In this document: positions 58,592-64,000 of the stretch, in pieces
Position numbering within the stretch: position 1 is the stretch's first letter
How the letters are laid out: each line of letters starts with the position of its first letter
Assembly: GCF_050847355.1 (NCBI RefSeq)
Contig: NZ_CP193755.1
Coordinates: 2,418,001-2,482,000 of the forward strand
DNA from: Limimaricola sp027213785
GTDB lineage: Bacteria > Pseudomonadota > Alphaproteobacteria > Rhodobacterales > Rhodobacteraceae
Direction of reading: 5' to 3'
DNA length: 64,000 bases
Program-made: the position numbers and the translations under genes
Notes under the pieces: model-generated
The model's input: the letters and a program-made list of their open reading frames with translations, nothing else
Told to the model about the DNA's origin: nothing
The model's database searches: none

Positions 58592-59652
58592 GCCGCGCCC
58601 TCCAGCCCGAGCATCGCGCGGTTGCGCGCGCCGTCCGTCGCCGCGCCCGCAAAATCGTCAAAGGCTTTGTCCGTCACGTCGATGATGTGGCGCGCAATGA
58701 AGGGCGCGCCCTGCGCCGCCCCCTGCTCGGGCGATTTCAGGCAGCATTCCCATTCGAGCACGGCCCAGCTGTCGTAGCCATGCCGCGCCAGCTTCGAGAA
58801 AACCGCGCCGAAATCCACCTGTCCGTCGCCAAGGCTGCGGAAACGGCCGGCGCGGCTCAGCCACGGCTGATAGCCCGAGTAGACCCCCTGCCGCCCGTCG
58901 GGATTGAACTCGGCATCCTTCACGTGAAACGCGCAGATGCGCTCGTGATAAAGGTCGATGAAGGCGAGATAATCCATCTGCTGCAACAGGAAGTGCGAGG
59001 GGTCGTAGTTGATCCGCGCCCGCTCGTGGCCATCCAGCGCGTCGAGGAACATCTCGAAGGTGGCGCCGTCGAAGACGTCCTCGCCGGGATGCAGCTCGAA
59101 GCCGATGTCGACGCCTTGCGCATCATGGGCGTCGAGGACCGGTCGCCAGCGCCGCGCCAGCTCCGCGAAGGCTTCCTCGATCAGCCCGGCCGGGCGCTGC
59201 GGCCAAGGGTAGAGATAAGGAAAGGCCAGCGCGCCGGTAAAGCCGACCGTCGTGTCGAGCCCGAGGTTGCGCGCAGCGCGGGCGGCGAGCATCAGCTGCT
59301 CGACCGCCCAGGCCTGCCGCGCCGCGGGCTTGCCATGCGTGGCCTGCGGCGCGAAAGCGTCGAACGCGAGGTCGTAGGCCGGGTGGACCGCGACCAGCTG
59401 CCCCAGGAGATGGGTCGACAGCTCGGTGATCTCGACACCCGCGTCGGCGCAAATGCCGCGCAACTCGTCGCAGTAGGTCTGGCTCTCGGCTGCCAAGCCG
59501 AGATCGAACAGCCGCGCGTCTGTGCAAGGAATCTGCACGCCGCGATAGCCCAGCCCCGCCGCCCATCTGGAGATGTTCTCCAGCGTGTCGAACGGTGCCT
59601 CGTTGCCTGCGAATTGTGCCAGGAAGAGCCCTGGCCCCTTCATCCTGCCCAT
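58588..59652 (-). CDS. sugar phosphate isomerase/epimerase
   Basis: A 354-residue TIM-barrel isomerase, paralog of 40018-41076 and again directly followed by a Gfo/Idh gene. Metal-site segments are GFELHPGEDVF, INYDPSHFLLQ, AFHVKDAEFN and VLEWECCL. GGGAGGATCGAC precedes the ATG at 59652. Confidence 0.88.
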   Translation of the reverse strand: MGRMKGPGLFLAQFAGNEAPFDTLENISRWAAGLGYRGVQIPCTDARLFDLGLAAESQTYCDELRGICADAGVEITELSTHLLGQLVAVHPAYDLAFDAFAPQATHGKPAARQAWAVEQLMLAARAARNLGLDTTVGFTGALAFPYLYPWPQRPAGLIEEAFAELARRWRPVLDAHDAQGVDIGFELHPGEDVFDGATFEMFLDALDGHERARINYDPSHFLLQQMDYLAFIDLYHERICAFHVKDAEFNPDGRQGVYSGYQPWLSRAGRFRSLGDGQVDFGAVFSKLARHGYDSWAVLEWECCLKSPEQGAAQGAPFIARHIIDVTDKAFDDFAGAATDGARNRAMLGLEGAA

Positions 59653-59677
59653 GTCGATCCTCCCATTTCACCGCGGC

Positions 59678-59986
59678 TCAGCCGGCCATGTCGCTCAGCA
59701 TCTCGAGGTGCCGGATCTCGACCGGGCGGGCGAGCAACTCGCCCTGCCGGTCGAAGAGCGGCTTGAGATGCGGCTTGGTCAGATGCGCGTCGAGATCCTG
59801 AAGCGTTGTCCAGTTCTCGTAGAACACGAAGACGCAAGGGTCCTTGGCATCGGCGTGGAAATCGTAGTTCAAGCAGCCCGCCTCGGCCCTCGTGGGTTCG
59901 ACCTGCGCATGCAGGATCTCCTGCAGCTCGGCCCGGGTGTCGGGCTTCGCCACGACGGTTCCGATGATTGTGCAACCTGGTTTCAT
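59678..59986 (-). CDS. antibiotic biosynthesis monooxygenase (ABM) domain protein
   Basis: A 102-residue single-domain protein of the YgiN/quinol-monooxygenase type, recognisable by the ferredoxin-like pattern AELQEILHAQVEPTRAEAGC, LNYDFHADAKDPCVFVFYENW and HLTKPHLKPLF. AAGGAACTGAGCC precedes the ATG. It lies 3 nt after the permease stop in the sugar operon; its reaction there is unknown. Confidence 0.85.
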   Translation of the reverse strand: MKPGCTIIGTVVAKPDTRAELQEILHAQVEPTRAEAGCLNYDFHADAKDPCVFVFYENWTTLQDLDAHLTKPHLKPLFDRQGELLARPVEIRHLEMLSDMAG

Positions 59987-59989
59987 GGC

Positions 59990-60961
59990 TCAGTTCCTTT
60001 TCTGACTCAGCGCCACGGCGAGAATGATGATGCCGCCACGCGCGATCAGCTGCTGGCTGAACTCGAGGCCCATCAGGATCAGGCCGTTGTTGATCAGGCC
60101 GATCATCAGCGCGCCTACGATGGTACCGATGACGGTGCCGTAGCCGCCGAAGAGGCTGGTGCCGCCGAGTACCGCCGCAGCGATCACCGACAGCTCGTCG
60201 CCTTCGCCGAGCTGGAACCGCCCCGACTGCAACCGGCCCGCATAGAGCATTCCGGCAAGGGCCGCAGCCATCGAGGAGATCACGAGAACCCGGAACTTCA
60301 CCGAGCTGGTGTCGATCCCCGAGTAGCGCGCCGCGGTCTCGCCGCCGCCGGTAGCGAGCACGCGCCGACCGAAGGTCGTCCGCTTGAGAACGAAATGGCC
60401 GACCGCGCCGAGCCCGAGCATCCACAAAAGCAGCACCGGCACGATACCGATGGAGCCGCCGCCGAACAGCCACGAGTAGCCGGGGTTGATGATCGGCACG
60501 GCGGCGGTGCCGCTGATCCACATCGCGACGCCTTTGGCGATGCCCATCATCGCGAGCGTGGTCAGGAACGACGGAATGCCGATCCGGGTGGTCAGGAGCC
60601 CGTTGAAGACGCCGACCGCGATGCCTGTGGCCAGACCGGCGGCGACGCCGAAGAAGATGCCGCCCGCGGCGATCGCCATCGCCGCCGTGACCGAGGCGAG
60701 CCCCGCCACCGCGCCCACCGAGAGATCGATTTCCCCCGACGAGAGCACGAAGGTCATGGCGATCGCCATGACCGCGATCATCGCCGTCTGCCGCACGATG
60801 TTGAGCAGGTTGTTGGGGTTGAGGAACCCCTTGTCGTTCAGCGTCAGCGCGAAGATCGCGAAGATCACGGCAAAGCCGATATAGATGATGTATTGACGCC
60901 AGTTGGTCAGGCCGAAGCGGGCGGCGACCCCGGAAACGTGAATGCTATCGCTGGTGGACAT
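59990..60961 (-). CDS. sugar ABC transporter permease (RbsC type)
   Basis: A 323-residue BPD_transp_2 permease with AMTFVLSSGEIDLSVGAVAGLAS-type sequence and the C-terminal AAVLGGTSLFGGYGTVIGTI segment. Its start lies 17 nt inside the ATPase gene, so the two are translationally coupled. Confidence 0.93.
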   Translation of the reverse strand: MSTSDSIHVSGVAARFGLTNWRQYIIYIGFAVIFAIFALTLNDKGFLNPNNLLNIVRQTAMIAVMAIAMTFVLSSGEIDLSVGAVAGLASVTAAMAIAAGGIFFGVAAGLATGIAVGVFNGLLTTRIGIPSFLTTLAMMGIAKGVAMWISGTAAVPIINPGYSWLFGGGSIGIVPVLLLWMLGLGAVGHFVLKRTTFGRRVLATGGGETAARYSGIDTSSVKFRVLVISSMAAALAGMLYAGRLQSGRFQLGEGDELSVIAAAVLGGTSLFGGYGTVIGTIVGALMIGLINNGLILMGLEFSQQLIARGGIIILAVALSQKRN

Positions 60962-62528
60962 GGCGCACTCCCTGATGCTTCAGGGCCTCCTGAATGTGAA
61001 ATTGGAGTTTCTGCTCGGCCGCCTGGAGCCGGTGCATCGTATCGTCGGCCGGAAGATCCGGATCGTCGAGGTCGTGGCGCGCGAAGCTGCTGACCGCACG
61101 GCCTCCGGACATCACCAGGATGCGGTCGCAGGCGGTCAGCAGCTCGCTAAGTTCGGAGGAGATCATCACGATGGCCTTGCCGGCCCGTGCCAGCTCGCGG
61201 ACGAGCCGGATGATCTCGGACTTCGACCCAATGTCGATGCCCGCCGTGGGTTCGTCGAGCACGAGGATGTCGGGATCGGCGGCGAGCCACTTGCCGATCA
61301 CCACCTTCTGCTGGTTGCCGCCCGAGAGCGTGCCAACCGCGTGATCGCGCGAGGCGGTCTTGATCGCGAGCCGTTCGATCTGGTGATCGGCCACCTCCGC
61401 GACGGCGCGGCGACTAACGACGCCGCTGGACGACACCCGGTCGAGCACCGCCATCGACAGGTTGGCGGCCACCGAATGGGTGGCGATGATACCTTGGGTC
61501 GCGCGCGCCTCGGGCACCAGCGCGATGCGCGCGTCGATGGCATCGCGCGGGCTGCGGATCTCGATCGGCGTGCCCGCGACTCTAATCTCGCCCGCCATGC
61601 TGGGCTCGATCCCCGCGATGACCCGGGCGAGCGAGGAGCGGCCCGAACCGAGCAGCCCGGCCAGCCCTACGACTTCCCCGCGATGCACGGTCAGGCTGAC
61701 ATCACACGGCTTGTGACGGCCCGAAACGCTGACCAGCTCCAAGAGCGGCTCACCGATCTCGACCTGCTCGCGCGCGACATCCGACAGGCCGCGCGACCGC
61801 TTGCCGACGATGTGCTCGATCATCGTGTCGATCGGTAGCTCCGACAGCGGCGCGGTGATCACGTGTCGCCCATCGCGCAGGATCGTGGCGCGGTCGGCGA
61901 TGCGGGCGATCTCATCCATGCGGTGCGAGACGTAGATGATCGCCACACCGCGATCCTTGAGCTTGCGCAAGAAGGTGAAGAGCCGCTCCACGTCCGACAC
62001 CGACAGCGCCGTCGATGGCTCGTCGAGCACCAGCACCCGCGCTTCCTGGCTGATCGCCTTGACGATCTCGGTGAGCTGGCGCTGCCCGGCACCGAGATCG
62101 GCGACGAGCGCCCGGGGGTTCACGTCGACCTCGAGCATCTCGAACAGCGCGCGCGCCTTCTTTTCGGCGGTGCGGTCGTCGATCAGCCCGAGGCCGGTCT
62201 TAGTCTCGCGCGTGAGAAAAACGTTCTGCGCGACGCTCAGCGACGGGACAAGACTCATCTCCTGAAAGATCATCGCCACCCCCGCCTGCCGCGCTGCCTC
62301 CGGCGAGGGGTGGGTGATCCGCTGGCCGCAGATCTCGATCGTGCCGGCATCCGGCGCATGCACGCCGTTGAGCACTTTCAAGATCGTCGACTTGCCCGCG
62401 CCGTTGCCGCCCAGAAGCGCGTGGACCTCGCCGGCCTCGACCTCGAAGTCGACCCCGGCCAGCGCCCGCACACCGCCGAACTGCTTGGCGATGCCGCGCA
62501 TCACCACCGCCTGCGGCGTGGCGGTCAC
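60945..62528 (-). CDS. sugar ABC transporter ATPase, tandem domains (RbsA type)
   Basis: A CUT2 ATPase with two cassettes: GGNGAGKST (the first glycine is usually E), LGAGQRQLTEIVKAIS, VLVLDEPSTAL, then GLAGLLGSGRSSL, LSGGNQQKVVIGKWL and ILVLDEPTAGID. The GTG at 62528 overlaps the stop of the upstream dehydrogenase gene (GTGA) with AAGGTGAAG before it, and is preferred to the ATG six codons earlier (62546). It gives 527 residues. Confidence 0.93.
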   Translation of the reverse strand: MTATPQAVVMRGIAKQFGGVRALAGVDFEVEAGEVHALLGGNGAGKSTILKVLNGVHAPDAGTIEICGQRITHPSPEAARQAGVAMIFQEMSLVPSLSVAQNVFLTRETKTGLGLIDDRTAEKKARALFEMLEVDVNPRALVADLGAGQRQLTEIVKAISQEARVLVLDEPSTALSVSDVERLFTFLRKLKDRGVAIIYVSHRMDEIARIADRATILRDGRHVITAPLSELPIDTMIEHIVGKRSRGLSDVAREQVEIGEPLLELVSVSGRHKPCDVSLTVHRGEVVGLAGLLGSGRSSLARVIAGIEPSMAGEIRVAGTPIEIRSPRDAIDARIALVPEARATQGIIATHSVAANLSMAVLDRVSSSGVVSRRAVAEVADHQIERLAIKTASRDHAVGTLSGGNQQKVVIGKWLAADPDILVLDEPTAGIDIGSKSEIIRLVRELARAGKAIVMISSELSELLTACDRILVMSGGRAVSSFARHDLDDPDLPADDTMHRLQAAEQKLQFHIQEALKHQGVRHVHQR

Positions 62529-63694
62529 GTCTTCACCTTGACCCATTGCTGCGTCTCCCCGGACTCGATCAGCGCATCGGCGACCAACTCGGTCAGGTAG
62601 CCATCCGCGAAGTTGGGCGAGGGCTGCACCCCCGTGGCGATCGCCTTGAACAGATCATAGCACTCGACGATCTTGGTCTCCGAGTAGCCGATGCCCAGTG
62701 CCGGGATCGGCCAAAGCCCCTCGCCGTATGGATGCGCCGGGCCGCTATAGACGGTGCGGAAGCCGCGCGCGTCGGCGGGGTCGCTGTTGAACATGACGCG
62801 CAGCTCGTCGCGGCGCTCGTAGTTGAACAGGATCGAGCCCTCGGTGCCGTGAATTTCGAAGGTGATGAAGTTGTTGCGGCCGTAGCCATTGCGCGTCGCC
62901 TCGAGCGAGCCGATGGCGCCGTTCTCGAACTTCAGGAGCGAGACGACCTCATCGTCGACATCGACCGTCGCGCGCTCGCCCCCCGTGTTCTTTTCGCTGG
63001 CCCCGAGCTTGTCCTGCCCGCCGGCCTGCACCGGCCGCGACGTCACATAGGTGGGCGTCATCGCAGTGACGGCCGCGATCGGACCGACGAGGTAATGCGC
63101 CAGATCGACCACATGGGTGCCGATGTCGCCAATGGCGCCAGACCCGGCGATCTTCTTCTGAAAACGCCAAGACAGCGGCCCGTCGGGGTCGGCGGACCAG
63201 TCCTGCAGGTACGTGCCGCGGAAGTTGAGGATCTTTCCGATCCGTCCCTCCTCAATGTATTTGCGGGCCAATGCCACCGCGGGGGTGCGGCGGTAGTTGA
63301 AGGCGACCATGTGGATCACGCCGGCCTTCTCGACCGCGTCGAGCATCTCCCGCGCTTCCTCGCCGCCGCGCGCCAGCGGCTTCTCACAGATGATGTGCTT
63401 GCCTGCCTTGGCCGCCGCGATGGCGATCTCGGCATGGACGTTGTTGGGGGTGCAGATGTCGACCACGTCGATATCGCCGCGGGTCACAACCGCGCGCCAG
63501 TCGGATGAGGCCTCGTCAAAGCCGAAGCGCTGGCGAGCGTCCTCGGCCAACTCGTCGGTGACGTCGACGACGACCTTGCGGTGCGGGATCGCCGGGGCGG
63601 GCCAGAAGAACATCGGCATTGATGCGTAGGCCATGGCATGGGCCTTGCCCATAAAACCGCCACCGATCATCGCCACATTGAGCGTCTTGGTCAT
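62525..63694 (-). CDS. Gfo/Idh/MocA-family oxidoreductase
   Basis: A 389-residue dehydrogenase with AMIGGGFMGKAHAMAY, HIICEKPLARG and GAIGDIGTHVVDLAHYLVG. It is of a different subgroup from the two paralogous pairs in this window. The start has CCGGAG upstream. It lies between the binding-protein gene and the ATPase gene of the same transporter, so its substrate is likely the imported sugar. Confidence 0.9.
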   Translation of the reverse strand: MTKTLNVAMIGGGFMGKAHAMAYASMPMFFWPAPAIPHRKVVVDVTDELAEDARQRFGFDEASSDWRAVVTRGDIDVVDICTPNNVHAEIAIAAAKAGKHIICEKPLARGGEEAREMLDAVEKAGVIHMVAFNYRRTPAVALARKYIEEGRIGKILNFRGTYLQDWSADPDGPLSWRFQKKIAGSGAIGDIGTHVVDLAHYLVGPIAAVTAMTPTYVTSRPVQAGGQDKLGASEKNTGGERATVDVDDEVVSLLKFENGAIGSLEATRNGYGRNNFITFEIHGTEGSILFNYERRDELRVMFNSDPADARGFRTVYSGPAHPYGEGLWPIPALGIGYSETKIVECYDLFKAIATGVQPSPNFADGYLTELVADALIESGETQQWVKVKT

Positions 63695-63753
63695 GTGTCT
63701 AACTCCGGAAGATATGGGAAGGCGGGACCGGCCCACGCGGAGCCGTCACCGCG

Positions 63754-63784
63754 GCGACGGGCGGGCGCGTGGCCTGCCCGTCGC
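63754..63784 (-). terminator. hairpin after the binding-protein gene
   Basis: GCGACGGGC (63754-63762) and GCCCGTCGC (63776-63784) form a 9-bp stem with a 13 nt loop, 7 nt after the binding-protein stop and 60 nt before the dehydrogenase start. With no T-tract it is more likely an RNA-stabilising or attenuating hairpin that keeps the binding protein in excess. Confidence 0.45.
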
Positions 63785-63790
63785 GCTCGA

Positions 63791-64000
63791 TCAGTTCATG
63801 CTGTTCTGGATGTTGGCCGTGGCGTCGGCACGGTAGACCGTCTGCCAGGCATCGAGCAGCGTCTCGCGCGTGACCGGCAGCGCCGGCAGTGCGACGAAGG
63901 CGGGCGCCTCCTTGTCCAGAAGGCCGTAACCCGCGAGCGTCGCCTCGGCGACGCCTTGGTCGAACGGCCGCTGTGCTCCGAGGCCTTTGACGAAGCCGCC
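63791..64000 (-). CDS. sugar ABC substrate-binding protein, C-terminal fragment
   Basis: The last 69 codons and stop of a type I periplasmic sugar-binding protein whose start lies beyond the window. The visible segment reads GFVKGLGAQRPFDQGVAEA, then LAGYGLLDKEAPAFVALPAL and ends IQNSMN, the usual final strand and helix of RbsB-like proteins. It heads the Region 6 operon, upstream of the Gfo/Idh, ATPase and permease genes. Confidence 0.75.
   Translation of the reverse strand, partial: GGFVKGLGAQRPFDQGVAEATLAGYGLLDKEAPAFVALPALPVTRETLLDAWQTVYRADATANIQNSMN

Overview
The window looks like high-GC alphaproteobacterial DNA, most likely from a Rhodobacterales (Roseobacter/Paracoccus-like) organism. 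The grounds are GC-rich third codon positions, very tight gene packing with ATGA or GTGA stop/start overlaps, a PQQ-alcohol-oxidation locus of the type seen in that order, and large blocks of sugar ABC transporters with Gfo/Idh/MocA dehydrogenases. This taxonomic placement is inference; no rRNA or tRNA gene was found in the window.

Region 1 (1-20.3 kb) is a PQQ-dependent alcohol oxidation locus. It holds a FIST sensor-domain protein and a LuxR-type response regulator, then a NosR-like FMN/4Fe-4S membrane protein with its ApbE flavinyl transferase. Next come a MoxJ-like binding protein and a cytochrome c, and divergently from them a PQQ-associated ABC operon (binding protein, YVTN beta-propeller, small exported protein, ATPase, permease). 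A quinoprotein alcohol dehydrogenase carrying the lanthanide-type Asp-x-Asp signature follows, and then a pqqABCDE operon extended by a proline-iminopeptidase-like hydrolase and an M16C (PreP-like) zinc protease. At least four promoters share CGACCA followed exactly 32 nt later by a -10-like hexamer (TAGCCT in three of them), which defines a probable regulon of the local response regulator.

Region 2 (20.3-28.0 kb) is a degraded mobilizable island with locally lower GC. An IS3-type remnant lies at one edge and a short transposase C-terminal fragment at the other. Between them are an XRE repressor with two matching operators, a CoiA-like (DUF6035-like) nuclease, an FtsH-like AAA ATPase/M41 protein whose zinc motif reads QEAGH instead of HEAGH, a MobC-like protein and a relaxase with a coiled-coil reading frame nested in its 3' part.

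Region 3 (28.0-39.8 kb) is a sugar-catabolic unit around a LacI regulator: two aldo/keto reductases and a Gfo/Idh dehydrogenase on the minus strand. Divergent from them is a MalFGK-type ABC operon followed by a VOC protein, a sugar isomerase/epimerase, an enolase-superfamily enzyme and a cytosolic beta-propeller protein. A 14-bp palindrome with a central CG sits in the divergent promoter.

Region 4 (40.0-45.7 kb) is an isomerase/epimerase plus Gfo/Idh pair followed by a ribose-type (RbsA/RbsC/SBP) ABC transporter. It converges on Region 5 at a strong bidirectional terminator.

Region 5 (45.7-57.4 kb, minus strand) is a xylose/xyloside locus: xylB (frameshifted at its 3' end), a LacI regulator, a thuEFGK-like ABC transporter with a GH43 beta-xylosidase inserted, ThuB-like and ThuA-like proteins, and xylA. 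Region 6 (57.5-64 kb, minus strand) is another ribose-type ABC operon with two Gfo/Idh dehydrogenases, an isomerase/epimerase paralogous to that of Region 4 and an ABM-domain protein; its binding protein gene runs off the end of the window.
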